Positions 56,201 through 63,465 are shown, counted from the stretch's first letter. The stretch is DNA of 64,000 nt from Rhizobium sp. 18055 (GCF_902706285.1 NZ_CACSKD010000004.1:62001-126000); one strand, 5' to 3'. The notes: generated by a model from the sequence alone, not told the origin. Numbers and translations are program-made.

Positions 56201-57431
56201 TGAGGATGATGGTGAAAACCAAGGTGGCGACGATGAGGACGAAGACGATGGCCCGATCGGACCGGTGGATGACGACGACGACGACCAACCGTCTGGCGGT
56301 GATGGCGACGATGAAGATGACGACGAAGATGGTGAGGATGACGACGGCCCGTCTGACGGCGGCAATGGTGACGAGGATGACGACGATCTGCCGTCTGGCG
56401 GTGGCGGTGACGGTGACGACGAGGATGACGATCTTCCGTCAGGTGGTGGCGACGAGAACGACGACGAAGAGCTGCCGTCAGATGGTGATGATGATGACGA
56501 CGATGACGTTCCCGATGATGGCGCCGTTCCGCTGCCGGTTGCTGCGCGCACGTTGATCGGGACGGTTGCTGCAGATGTGCTGGTCGGGGCTGCTGCAGGT
56601 GACACGATCCTGGCGGGGGCTGGTGGCGACATCCTCGTCGGGGATGGCGGCAGCGACATCCTGCGCGGCGAGGACGGTGATGATGTCGTGACGGCCGGTG
56701 ACGGCGACGACAGTGTCAGCGGCGGCAATGGCGACGACGAGTTGCACGGAGGCAGTGGCGACGACATGCTGTTCGGCAATGCCGGCAAGGATGCGATCCA
56801 CGGTGAAGCCGGTCACGACTTCATCGAGGGTGGAGCTGGCGATGACCAGGTCTGGGCGGGAGCCGGCAACGATACGGTGATCGCCTCGTCCGCCGACGGC
56901 GACGACCAGTATTGGGGTGGCGACGGGATCGACACGCTCGACTATTCGGTGGCAACCGGCAACCTGACGGTCGATCTCGGCAACGGCTTCATGCAGCGTG
57001 GCCAGGTGGCAGGTGGATCGACCGGGACGGACATCGTCTACGGCTTCGAGAACGTCGTGACCGGCTCTGGCCACGACACCATCACGGCGACGGCGGCGGT
57101 CAACGTCATCGACGGCGGGCTTGGTAACGACACCTTCCGCTTCCTCTCGGCCGGGGCTGCCAACGGCGATACCATCCACGGCTTCCAGCCCGGCGACAAG
57201 ATCGACTTCGCTTCGATCGACGCCGACAGTGCAACCGCGGGTGTTCAGCACTTCACACTGGGAAGTTCGCTGACCGCGGCCGGGCAAATCGCGGTCACCC
57301 ATGAAGTGCTCAATGGCACCGAGTTCACGGTGATCCACGGCAATGTCGATGCCAATACCGAAGCCGACTTCGTGCTGCTGCTGAAGGGCAACCTCAACCT
57401 CACGGCGAGCGACTTCAACGGCATCTCTTAA
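47214..57431 (+). CDS. Giant secreted double haem peroxidase with RTX repeats (peroxicin-like)
   Basis: A 3405-residue protein with two animal-type (peroxidase-cyclooxygenase superfamily) haem peroxidase domains. Domain 1 (about residues 90-950) has distal Gln282-x2-Asp285-His286 in FFGQFFDHGLDL, Arg560 and haem-linking Glu563 in GDGRGNEN and proximal His691 in YRFGHS. Domain 2 (about 2305-2985) repeats these as His2429 in FGQYFDHG, Arg2621/Glu2624 in GDGRGNEN and His2718 in YRVGHS. RTX-type GGxGxDxxx calcium-binding blocks follow domain 1, fill the middle and close the C terminus, with an Ig-like stretch (about 1500-1600) and a strongly Asp/Glu-rich linker (about 2994-3103) between. There is no Sec signal; the RTX C terminus and adjacent genes indicate type I secretion. 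Chosen ATG has GGAG upstream; the frame is open 81 bases further. Peroxidase activity is inferred from the residues. Confidence 0.93.
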   Translation: MAAFTLNLQDMIFILRQIKVSEAHATGTALTEIYVDADGNVVAANSPGALLAIPDPHVPVGLRTVDGTYNNIVPGRETWGAADQPMPRLLDGSFVNDADGDTFDPDGPGPASVTNTDYGIAGNVADADPRLISNLVVDMSMNNPAAVLAALTFAGSEDPQGDLERLMAGRVTELQAAAALVAAQAAVLLAESALDDAVTAYTQAPSSVTIDAIQDAAAALSAAEATLAHAELVDADPAAAFIALAQELGLTLNEQGSLVIPNISPDEGLSKPFNAWMTFFGQFFDHGLDLITKGNNGTVYIPLQADDPLYDKGLDGIAGTSDDGHTNFMVLTRATPDPDTGSQTNTTTAFVDQNQTYTSHPSHQVFLREYKFSQDTNDADSIPDARPVATGKLLDGSDNGLPTWKDIKLQAREFLGIELTDRDVVNLPLLRTDLYGEFIRGPNGLPLLVLGVGADGVPNTADDIVVEGNLANPVNTFTATNGTLIGAVRTGHAFLDDIAHNAVPTGVYDPDGPGGPLLDTPIAADSDDVAGNAIAMDYRGRKVAYDDELLDAHFITGDGRGNENIGLTAVHHIFHSEHNRQVDTQRLTILQSGDIDFINEWLVGDITALDPAFASMNAVQRLAYSETLDWDGERLFQAGRFATEMQYQHLVFEEFARKVQPAIDPFVFNNITDINPSIFSEFANTVYRFGHSMLTESMPRIHLNANGSITADDMGLITAFLNPLAFNSDGTAFITADQAAGAIVRGMTIERGNEIDEFITGALRNNLLGLPLDLASINIARGRDTGIPSLNDARTQLFGATGSSFLTPYDSWTDFAANLKNPISVVNFIAAYGTHSSVTAQTTVAGKRDAAWALVFGEASGSVSAVPSDRFNFLNSTGTWSAANSGLNTIDLWIGGLAEKQMEFGGFLGSTFNAIFEAQLEALQDGDRLYYLTRTQGQNFLHMLEQNSFAKLIMANTDIAQPGPDGVRGTADDVISRHIGVDAFAAYDFILEVNAANQVDYNGAADGVDPVGTDAALEAMGLGKLVRNDPGTAGLDANYLRFTGGEHALVGGTTGNDTIITDFGDDGIWGDDGNDRIESGAGVDLVNGGGGDDIITDSGDTGDFIKGDEGNDVIANSNGIDILMGGTGKDVIFVGVDDTEVFGGEGDDFIAGGDGVDLLMGNEGDDWIEAGGGFDTTAGDNSELFFNSTIVGHDVMFSGNEEHDFDAESGDDIMVQGESVMRNEGMFGFDWAIFKGMALNGYADMNIPIFTTEQADILRNRFDKVEALSGWDHDDTLIGDSRLFGDIAAGATIGTTEGVFFNDGLDQAGINRIQNLAQIVQVGATGYFESGNILLGGAGSDNLRGNGGDDILDGDRWLNVRIGIHQNADGSGPEIATVDSMRHVFPDNFAITAWQGKSLFELLVDRTVVPTQMQIVREIVTDGASAADEDVAYYNDVFANYTITRSGTGQAMVTTISHVTVSNIVDPLTGGNLVSDGIDTLRNVEWAQFSDGTRVRLTNSPATGAPTITGTDDDLTVNTAGIQDENGKPTNGFSYQWQSSAAPGTGPWANVVGATAATINNVAAGTFYRVMVSYTDNSGFPESVVSEMTARVGTNGNDGTLAVPFSGSGAPNLLNGRNGNDVLDGLGGNDVINGGGGIDTVSYATATGSVTVNLATGAASGAGGNDTIATVENVVGSSFDDTITGNANDNVLSGGNGNDTYRFGSSAGDDDRINETAGSADRMTIATAGLALASLAVSDSDTGTQNGDLVVSFDGQQVTAVDHFDNTNEGIELINFDGGSFAGYQLGTGDYTISTADPANTGNPLARTVSVASGDNLMAGESGADRMTGGSGRDLLFGNAGNDILAGGAGEDLIVGGDGNDTIDGGAGNDTIVYDIDEGDGGSDVITGGADTDTLAIIDGGSTDAETLSVVYNGTSITQIEGGGSIAGIERITANLGAGTDTLAYTTTAAVNVDLSVGTASGFTSISGIENVTGGSGNDVFTGNVGNNAFTGGVGTDRAVFTGSASEHSFALAGANLVVSGAGGSDTLSGIEQLQFGATVYSTATGNLVQGTDASNAGITGGANAELILGFDGNDTINGNAGNDIIHGGEGTDTINAGDGDDLIVWNVGEGRDIVSGGANTAVGDTMVINGNAAGETFSVLTRAAWDAINGNNGALLAAATQIVITRNGVNFNSIVAELSGIEEIVINTGAGNDTVTTIGDFSPTGLAVNTITVNGDEGDDTVDISGLQSAHRILFRSNGGHDTIVGNLRPQDVVELAPGSDVSAYAMSTNANGTKTFSNGTHSVTFTGAVPPQFQNAPTTPGNDNGVTGNFAFTAADMAGLKNLINGLPTFPGDDDTEGFGGVRALSGHGNNEGNPDLGAADTPFIRITNAHFGEFDPATGNNAINPIFDGLDPRNISNILGAQEADLPKNASNANIFFMAFGQYFDHGLDFLPKGGNGTVQIGAPGNGFPGSGNPADLTRGTVYAIDENGVTQHINKTSPFVDQNQAYGSHELVGQFLRESDGNQGVGSHLLQGAADPSNPEFRLLPTLRELIQHHWQANTIFHDPALPGGQISFRDYYSNYPISETATGSLFDEVTGAFDPDVLKGAAANFMGSGHALLLDTNPFVSLLDHYVVGDGRGNENFALTAMHTIWARNHNYHVDLLEQSGFQGTAEELFQAAKIVNEAEYQRVVFTEFADMLIGGIRGDGAHGFEEYNPDASASISHEFAAAVYRVGHSLIGQTMTVLGPDGQPKQVGLFDAFLNPSNDPDVFAAPLPPGYVPQPGYEQLGVNSILGGIVTQQAEDVDFNIVDAVRNDLVRINADLFSFNVARAWDVGLGTLNQVRMDLAASQDPYVREAVGFAGDLAAYASWEDFQARNHLSDTVINQFRQAYPDLVLQPGDIASFKAINPGIEVAIQPDGTGIVKGIDRVDLWVGGLAEQHINDGMVGQTFWVVLHEQFDRLQEADRFYYLNRVDNFDFYEEFVDGQGFADIVARNTGLTNLSEHIFETEPLDDEDDGENQGGDDEDEDDGPIGPVDDDDDDQPSGGDGDDEDDDEDGEDDDGPSDGGNGDEDDDDLPSGGGGDGDDEDDDLPSGGGDENDDEELPSDGDDDDDDDVPDDGAVPLPVAARTLIGTVAADVLVGAAAGDTILAGAGGDILVGDGGSDILRGEDGDDVVTAGDGDDSVSGGNGDDELHGGSGDDMLFGNAGKDAIHGEAGHDFIEGGAGDDQVWAGAGNDTVIASSADGDDQYWGGDGIDTLDYSVATGNLTVDLGNGFMQRGQVAGGSTGTDIVYGFENVVTGSGHDTITATAAVNVIDGGLGNDTFRFLSAGAANGDTIHGFQPGDKIDFASIDADSATAGVQHFTLGSSLTAAGQIAVTHEVLNGTEFTVIHGNVDANTEADFVLLLKGNLNLTASDFNGIS
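50367..50745 (+). repeat. RTX repeat block after peroxidase domain 1
   Basis: Encodes successive nonapeptides (GNDTIITDF, GDDGIWGDD, GNDRIESGA, GGGGDDIIT, GDEGNDVIA and so on), residues about 1052-1178. Further blocks lie near 52027-52320, 52660-52840, 53390-53530 and 56560-56900. Confidence 0.85.
56191..56520 (+). repeat. Acidic Asp/Glu-rich linker
   Basis: A low-complexity stretch of GAC/GAT/GAG codons with PSGGG interruptions, joining the second peroxidase domain to the C-terminal RTX block. Likely disordered until calcium binds. Confidence 0.8.
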
Positions 57432-57448
57432 CGGGGTGGCGACAGTCT

Positions 57449-57473
57449 TCCCGGCCGGACCTACCGGCCGGGA
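57449..57473 (+). other. Strong hairpin between peroxidase and exporter genes
   Basis: TCCCGGCCGG (57449-57458) and CCGGCCGGGA (57464-57473) make a 10-base perfect stem with a 5-base loop. No T-run follows, so read-through into the exporter genes is likely and the hairpin may set transcript ratios or stability. Confidence 0.6.
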
Positions 57474-57500
57474 CGTTGGTTCAAAGCACAGGGGCATGCC

Positions 57501-59240
57501 ATGACCAAAAAGAAAATCGAGCCACAGTACAAGATGGAAGGATTGCGCGGCATCCTGGTCTATCTCTTCGGGCTTTCCGGAATTATCAATATCCTGGCGC
57601 TGACAGGCGCCTTCTACATGCTGCAGATCTACGACCGGGCACTGACCAGCGGTTCGATCTCGACGCTGGTGGCGCTCTCGGTCCTGGCGATCAGCCTTTA
57701 CCTGTTCCAGGGCGTCTTCGATATCATTCGGTCGCAGATCCTGATCCGGCTCGGCGCGCGTCTCGATGCCGAATTGGCGCCGATCGCCCACAAGGTGGTG
57801 ATCGAGATGCCGCGCTACGGCTACTCGACCTCCGAAGCCATGGAGCGCGGTCGCGACGTCGATACGCTGCGCGGCTTTCTTTCCAGCCAGGGACCGGTGG
57901 CGCTGTTCGATCTGCCTTGGATGCCGATCTACCTGATCTTCGTCTGGCTGCTGCATCCGATGCTGGGGATGCTGACCGTCGGTGGCGCCGTTGTGCTCAC
58001 CTTGCTGACGATCACGGCGGAACTTCTGACACGGCGCCACTCCCAATCGATGCTCAAGGCGACGGTGGCCCGCAACTCCGTGGCCGATTCCAACGCCCGC
58101 AACAGCGACATCATGCATGCCATGGGCATCACCGGCCGGGCCGTCGATCGCTTCGAGAAAGCCAATCGGCGCCATCTCGACTGTCAGACGAGGACATCCG
58201 ATATCGGCGGCACGCTGTCGGGTCTCTCCAAAGTGCTGCGCATGATGTTGCAATCGGCGATCCTCGGGCTCGGCGCCTATCTCGCCATCCGCGGCGACCT
58301 GTCGTCCGGCTCGATCATTGCCTCGTCGATCGTCACAGCGCGCGCGCTTGCGCCGGTCGATATGGCGATCGCCCAGTGGAAGGGCGTCGTTGGCGCCAGG
58401 CGCAGCCATCATCGCCTCACCGAGACGCTGGCGGTCCTGAACGACAAGAGCGGCCATGTCGAACTGCCGGCCCCGCACGATAGCCTGACGGTCGATGCCA
58501 TCACCACAGTGGCCCCGACCAGCGGCGCGGTGCTGCTGAGCGACGTCAGCTTCACGCTGAAGGCCGGACAGGCGCTCGGGTTGATCGGCCCGTCGGGGGG
58601 CGGCAAGACGACGCTGGCACGCTCGATCCTCGGGATCTGGCCGGTGCTGCGCGGGTCTGTCAGGGTGGACGGGGCTGATCTCAACCAGTGGAATGAAGCA
58701 TTTTTCAGCGAGAATGTCGGCTATCTGCCGCAGGATGTGGCGCTGATGGAGGGCACGATCGCCGACAATATCTCGCGGTTTGCCGAGACGCCGGATGCCC
58801 GCAAGATCATCCATGCCGCCAAGGCTGCAGACATCCACGAGCTGATCGTGCATCTGCGAGACGGCTACCAAACAGAACTCGGTCCTCATGGTACGGCGCT
58901 GTCGGCCGGACAGCGCCAGCGGATCGGGCTGGCGCGTGCGCTTTACGGCAATCCCTTCCTGGTGGTGCTCGACGAGCCGAACTCAAACCTTGATGCCGAA
59001 GGCGAGGAAGCGTTGAGCAAGGCGATCCTCAAGGTGCGCGAGCGCGGCGGCATCGTCGTCATCGTCGCTCACCGCCCGAGCGCCCTCGCCGCCGTCGATA
59101 TGGTCGGCCTCGTCCAGAACGGCCGGCTTGCCGCCTTCGGGCCGAAGGATGACATCATCCAGCCCGCCAACGTTCGTCCGCTGGTCGTCGAGAAGACGGC
59201 TTCCGCTGCGCGGAGCGCGAAGTCGCTCGCCGCCGAATAG
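57501..59240 (+). CDS. Type I secretion system permease/ATPase (PrtD-like)
   Basis: A 579-residue exporter half of the PrtD/AprD type without an N-terminal peptidase or C39-like domain. Membrane helices occupy about residues 10-300 (GILVYLFGLSGIINILALTGAFYMLQIYDRAL). The ATPase has Walker A GPSGGGKTTLARSI (from about residue 363), Q-loop GYLPQDVAL, signature LSAGQRQRIGLARAL, Walker B LVVLDEPNSNLD and VAHRPSAL. It should drive export of the RTX peroxidase and the RTX protein encoded next, together with the HlyD-type adaptor and an unlinked TolC. Confidence 0.93.
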   Translation: MTKKKIEPQYKMEGLRGILVYLFGLSGIINILALTGAFYMLQIYDRALTSGSISTLVALSVLAISLYLFQGVFDIIRSQILIRLGARLDAELAPIAHKVVIEMPRYGYSTSEAMERGRDVDTLRGFLSSQGPVALFDLPWMPIYLIFVWLLHPMLGMLTVGGAVVLTLLTITAELLTRRHSQSMLKATVARNSVADSNARNSDIMHAMGITGRAVDRFEKANRRHLDCQTRTSDIGGTLSGLSKVLRMMLQSAILGLGAYLAIRGDLSSGSIIASSIVTARALAPVDMAIAQWKGVVGARRSHHRLTETLAVLNDKSGHVELPAPHDSLTVDAITTVAPTSGAVLLSDVSFTLKAGQALGLIGPSGGGKTTLARSILGIWPVLRGSVRVDGADLNQWNEAFFSENVGYLPQDVALMEGTIADNISRFAETPDARKIIHAAKAADIHELIVHLRDGYQTELGPHGTALSAGQRQRIGLARALYGNPFLVVLDEPNSNLDAEGEEALSKAILKVRERGGIVVIVAHRPSALAAVDMVGLVQNGRLAAFGPKDDIIQPANVRPLVVEKTASAARSAKSLAAE

Positions 59241-59262
59241 GCATCAGAGCAAGGAGTCCGTC

Positions 59263-61977
59263 ATGACCGACATGAGCGACAGACTGATCCTGGGACTACC
59301 AGACGATGGCCAGGCAAGCATGGCGCCAGCCAATCGCTTTCGGCTAGCCGAGGACAGGGACGTCAACACCGGCAAAACGTTCCACAGGGGCGCCGATCGG
59401 CGGCTCTACTCGCTGCCCCTGTTGTTCGGAGCTCTTGGCCTCGTGCTTGGAAGTAGCGACCACGACGATGCCGCCCCTGCGCGACCGCGGGATGCAAATG
59501 CCGCCGCGCCGCAGGCAACAGGTGCAAGCCCCAACGTCAACCTTGCAGCGATCGAGGATGTCGCGGCCTTCTTGCACGCGATGACCGACGAGTTGATGGC
59601 AAGCACCGCCGACATTGCCCGCCGGCGCCACGTCGCTTCCGTACGCTTGAGCTTCGAGGACGCCCCCCCTTCTGCGCGCGCGCCCAATCTGGCAGATACC
59701 GTACTGCGATCCTACAATGCCAACGACAATGAGGGACGCGTCAATATCAACGGCGAGCACTTTCGCTTTCCTCCAGCCAATTCGGCACGCGCCGGGCGGC
59801 AGTCGACCGGCCAATCGGTCGGCCAATCAACCGGGCAGGCGACCGGGCAGACAACCGGGCAGTCCGGCCACGGCGGCAGCCATCCGCCCAGAAACGAGCG
59901 TGACGAGGACGCAGAAGCACGCGCCAACCGCCTGCCGGTCTCGCTTGGGCGCAATGTCCTGGCCAACGGGATGGTCAACCTGTCGACGCTGATCTTTCTC
60001 GACGACTTGCTTGCCCAGACAAGCGATCCGGATGGAGATCAGCTCCAAGTGGGCAACCTGGTGGCTTCCAGCGGCTCGATCCGTACCTATGGAGACGGCA
60101 TATGGCTCTACACACCGGAGCGCGGCTTCGGCGGCACCGTTACTTTCAGCTATCAGGTCTCCGACGGCCACGGCAGCATTGTCACACGATCGGTAATGTC
60201 GCTGCTGAAGGCGCCAGCCTATGAGATCGACGGCAGCGATGCAGACGATAGGCTGCTGGGCACGCCCGGAGACGATCTCATCTCCGCCAGGGGCGGTGAC
60301 GACTTCGTCTACGCGCGCGAGGGCCGCGACATCGTCTTCGCCGGCGATGGCGACGACACCATCTTCGGCGGTGATGGCGACGACCTGATCCACGGAGAGG
60401 GCGGCAACGACCGGCTGTTCGGAGGATTGGGCAATGACGTCCTCTTTGGCGGGGCCGGCAATGACGACCTCCATGGGGAGGACGGAAATGACACCCTGAT
60501 GGGCGAGGCCGGCAACGACCGCCTCTACGGCGGTAGCGGCAACGATCGCCTTTTCGGCGCGGAGGGCAACGATAGCCTCCTCGGTGAAGCGGGCGACGAC
60601 CTGCTCGAGGGCGGCAACGGCGACGATGATCTTGCCGGAGGTGCCGGCAAGGATGTCGCGCTTGGCGGCGAAGGCAATGACCGCTTCCGGGCTGGCCTCA
60701 TCGACGTGGACATTCGGCAGGCAGCAGGGGCTGCCGCAGTGGCACCCGCCGACGGCGACGACACCTATGTCGGAGGCGATGGCAACGACACCTATGACGC
60801 CAGTGCCGCCACAAGCAGTGTGACTGTCGATCTTGCGGCCGGGACCGCGACCGGTGCCGCCATCGGGACAGACCACCTTTCGGATATCGAGAACGTCGAG
60901 GGCACGACCTTCGATGATACGCTTGGCGGCAACGAAGGGGAGAACCGCCTGGAGGGCGGAGCCGGCAATGACCGCCTGACCGGTGCCGGGGGCGACGACA
61001 TGGTCCACGGCGGCGACGGCGACGATACGATCATTGCCCGGGCCGGCAGCGATGACGACAGCGGCCATGACGGCAACGATGCCTATGATGGTGGGGACGG
61101 CAGCGATACCCTCGACCTGTCGGCACTTATCAAGGCGGTGATCGCCGATATCGAAGCCGGTTATGCGGAGAGTGAGGAAATCGGCCACGATATCATCCTC
61201 GGCTTCGAGACGATCATTGGCGGTGGCGGCGACGACCGCTTCTCCGGTGGTAGCGACGCGGATATCCTTTTTGGCGGTGGCGGCGACGATCGGCTGGATG
61301 GGCGCAGCGGCGACGACCACCTCGTCGGCGGCGACGGAAACGACCGGCTCTATGGCGGCAGCGGCAACGACGTCTTCCTGGTGATCGCCCACATGGATGG
61401 CGGCACGGAAGGGGACGACCGGATTGACGGCGGAGACGGCGACGATGCCTATGATGCGTCAGCCACTATCGCCGGCGTTCTGATTGATCTCGACTTCGGC
61501 GCCGCCTCCGGCCTGGAAATCGGCAGCGACGACCTGGAAAGCATTGAGAACGCCATTGGCGGCAGCGGAAACGATGTGCTCGTCGCGTCTATCTCCGTCA
61601 ATGTCTTCACCGGCAATGATGGCGACGACATCTTTGTCTTCCAATCCGTCGCCGTGGCGCAAAATGGCGGCGACGGCTGGGACGAGATCACCGACTTCCG
61701 TGTTGGCGACCGTCTCGATCTATCCGGGTTTGCCGATCAGGCGGGGACGCTGATGTTCGCAGGACTGGAGCACGACGGGGCACAGCAGATCGGACGGATA
61801 AGCTTCTTCTACGAGGCATTCGGCGATGACAGCCGAACCGTCGTGCGCACCATCATCGATCTGGACCATGACGACGACATCCAGATCCTGCTGCGTGGTC
61901 ATCACGAACTGACACAACAGGACTTCATCCTCGTGTCCCTGGAAAGCGGCACGCAGAATCCGCTGAACCAGGTCTGA
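59263..61977 (+). CDS. RTX calcium-binding protein without a recognised enzyme domain
   Basis: A 904-residue protein. The N terminus has one hydrophobic segment (RRLYSLPLLFGALGLVLGSS, about residues 46-65), which is too far in for a normal signal peptide. A helical region and a five-fold x-T/V-G-Q repeat (59803-59862) come next. Residues about 230-320 look cadherin-like (TSDPDGDQLQVGNLVASSG and FGGTVTFSYQVSDGHGS). RTX blocks fill about 325-860 (GDGDDTIFGGDGDDLIHGEGG and similar), and the end is beta-rich. The start has AAGGAG upstream. The gene sits between exporter and adaptor genes, so the protein is probably a second type I substrate or a surface accessory of the peroxidase. Confidence 0.85.
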   Translation: MTDMSDRLILGLPDDGQASMAPANRFRLAEDRDVNTGKTFHRGADRRLYSLPLLFGALGLVLGSSDHDDAAPARPRDANAAAPQATGASPNVNLAAIEDVAAFLHAMTDELMASTADIARRRHVASVRLSFEDAPPSARAPNLADTVLRSYNANDNEGRVNINGEHFRFPPANSARAGRQSTGQSVGQSTGQATGQTTGQSGHGGSHPPRNERDEDAEARANRLPVSLGRNVLANGMVNLSTLIFLDDLLAQTSDPDGDQLQVGNLVASSGSIRTYGDGIWLYTPERGFGGTVTFSYQVSDGHGSIVTRSVMSLLKAPAYEIDGSDADDRLLGTPGDDLISARGGDDFVYAREGRDIVFAGDGDDTIFGGDGDDLIHGEGGNDRLFGGLGNDVLFGGAGNDDLHGEDGNDTLMGEAGNDRLYGGSGNDRLFGAEGNDSLLGEAGDDLLEGGNGDDDLAGGAGKDVALGGEGNDRFRAGLIDVDIRQAAGAAAVAPADGDDTYVGGDGNDTYDASAATSSVTVDLAAGTATGAAIGTDHLSDIENVEGTTFDDTLGGNEGENRLEGGAGNDRLTGAGGDDMVHGGDGDDTIIARAGSDDDSGHDGNDAYDGGDGSDTLDLSALIKAVIADIEAGYAESEEIGHDIILGFETIIGGGGDDRFSGGSDADILFGGGGDDRLDGRSGDDHLVGGDGNDRLYGGSGNDVFLVIAHMDGGTEGDDRIDGGDGDDAYDASATIAGVLIDLDFGAASGLEIGSDDLESIENAIGGSGNDVLVASISVNVFTGNDGDDIFVFQSVAVAQNGGDGWDEITDFRVGDRLDLSGFADQAGTLMFAGLEHDGAQQIGRISFFYEAFGDDSRTVVRTIIDLDHDDDIQILLRGHHELTQQDFILVSLESGTQNPLNQV
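59803..59862 (+). repeat. Five tandem 12-base (STGQ-like) repeats
   Basis: Encodes STGQ-SVGQ-STGQ-ATGQ-TTGQ in direct succession within the N-terminal linker of the RTX protein. Confidence 0.75.
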
Positions 61978-62021
61978 CGATCTGCTTTGGCCCGATCAAA
62001 AAATGTTTTGGGAGACATGTG

Positions 62022-63323
62022 ATGACAACGGCAGCAACGACAAAAGACAAGGCGAAGCAGAACGCGCAGTTCGGCATCTCGTCGCGGATCATCGTCTCGG
62101 CGGGGCTGGCCGGCGCGCTCGTCTTCGGTATTGGAGGATGGGCGGCGCAAGCCAAACTGTCAGGTGCCGTCATAACCCACGGCCAGGTGGTCGTTTCCGA
62201 GCAGGTGAAGACGATCCAGCATCGCGACGGCGGTATCGTCGCCGAGATCCGGGTCGACAACGGCGACACGGTCAGGAAAGGGGCCGTACTGCTCGTTCTC
62301 GACGACACGCAAACGCGTGTCGAGCTGTCGATCGTCCAGGCGCAATTGCAACAGCTCGTCGCCACGCACGCGCGGTTGATCGCGGAACGCGACGCTGCCG
62401 GCGGCATCGCCTTCGAAGCGCTCGCACTCGCCCCCTCCGTCATTGCCGGCGAGACCAAGCTGTTTGAGGAAAACCGGCGGATGATCGCCAACCAGAAGCA
62501 ACAGCTGCGGCTGCAGATCGGCCAGCTCGACCAGCAGGTGCATGGCTTCGAGGCCCAGAGCCGATCGAACGAGAGCGAGGCGGAGATCATCGAGCAGGAG
62601 CTGGTCAAGATCGACAAGCTCCTGCAGAACAGGCTCGTGCCGATCTCGCAGAAACGCGATCTCCTGCGACAGCGCGCGCGCGTCGAGGGTAGCCGCGGTG
62701 AACTGGTGGCCAAGGTTGCCGAGGCAGCCGGCCAGATCAGCGAACTCGAGATGAAGCTGATTTCGATCGACCAGACGACCAGAAAGGAAGCACAGACCGA
62801 GATTGTCGCCATTGCTGCCAAGATTGCCGAACTGCGCGAGCGCGAGGTCGCAGCGCGCGACAGATTGACTAGGATGGAAGTCCGCGCACCCGTCGATGGC
62901 TTTGTCTATGATCTTCAGATCCACACCATCGGTGGCATCATCGCCCCCGGCGCACCGGTGATGTCGGTCGTTCCGGAAGGCGGCGATCTGACGATCGAAG
63001 TGCGGATTCCCCCGGTTGATATCGATCGCATCACGACAGGCCAAGCCGCCCGCATGCGCTTCACCGCCTTCAATCAGCGAACAACACCGGAACTGCACGG
63101 CGCAGTCGATGTTATCGCCGCGGCAACAACGCTCGATCGAACCACCGGTCAACCCTATTATCTTGCCACCCTGTCGCTCAACGATGCCCACATGCTCGAA
63201 GGCAACAAGCTCCTGCCCGGGATGCCCGTCGAGGTCTTCGTCGAGACCGCTGAACGGACGGCAATGTCCTATATCCTCAAGCCATTCACCGACCAAATGA
63301 TGAAGGCGTTCCGAGAGGAATAA
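62022..63323 (+). CDS. Type I secretion membrane-fusion protein (HlyD family)
   Basis: A 433-residue periplasmic adaptor. One transmembrane helix (about residues 22-45, IIVSAGLAGALVFGIGGWAAQA) is followed by a lipoyl-like half (HRDGGIVAEIRVDNGDTVRKGAVLLVLDD), a long coiled coil (about 90-270) and the C-terminal HlyD beta-barrel region (VRAPVDGFVYDLQIHTIGGIIAPGAPVMSVVPE). It bridges the exporter to TolC. GGGAG precedes the ATG at 62022; a GTG immediately upstream is in frame. It is fourth in the rightward group. Confidence 0.92.
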   Translation: MTTAATTKDKAKQNAQFGISSRIIVSAGLAGALVFGIGGWAAQAKLSGAVITHGQVVVSEQVKTIQHRDGGIVAEIRVDNGDTVRKGAVLLVLDDTQTRVELSIVQAQLQQLVATHARLIAERDAAGGIAFEALALAPSVIAGETKLFEENRRMIANQKQQLRLQIGQLDQQVHGFEAQSRSNESEAEIIEQELVKIDKLLQNRLVPISQKRDLLRQRARVEGSRGELVAKVAEAAGQISELEMKLISIDQTTRKEAQTEIVAIAAKIAELREREVAARDRLTRMEVRAPVDGFVYDLQIHTIGGIIAPGAPVMSVVPEGGDLTIEVRIPPVDIDRITTGQAARMRFTAFNQRTTPELHGAVDVIAAATTLDRTTGQPYYLATLSLNDAHMLEGNKLLPGMPVEVFVETAERTAMSYILKPFTDQMMKAFREE

Positions 63324-63326
63324 GCG

Positions 63327-63352
63327 AAAACACCGGCAACGCGGCGGTTTTA
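63327..63352 (+). terminator. Weak terminator after the adaptor gene
   Basis: AAAACACCG and CGGCGGTTTT form an imperfect stem around GCAACG, four bases after the stop codon, ending in TTTT. Moderate support only. Confidence 0.45.
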
Positions 63353-63359
63353 ACCAAGA

Positions 63360-63465
63360 AGATGAATTTGTGATCCGAGCATGCCATCAACCATAAGTAT
63401 TGCCTTACTAATACAGTAACAATGATTTATATTGTTAAAAAAGATACTAGGTGGGGAGTATTGGT
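63360..63465 (+). promoter_or_regulatory. AT-rich promoter region of the response-regulator gene
   Basis: Contains TAAGTATT (63394-63401), TACTAATA (63406-63413) and the dyad AACAAT...ATTGTT (63418-63436). The first two octamers also occur in the kinase/peroxidase divergent promoter. A shared regulator site is possible. Confidence 0.4.

Noticed and set aside
50367..57140. Regularly spaced repeats that could suggest a CRISPR array.
   Set aside because: The repeats are in-frame degenerate RTX nonapeptide codons without conserved nucleotide repeats or unique spacers.
47187..61392. Very long antisense reading frames opposite the peroxidase and RTX genes, up to about 800 codons.
   Set aside because: They mirror GC-rich, GAC/GGC-repetitive coding DNA, lack ribosome-binding sites and family motifs, and overlap genes with clear domains.
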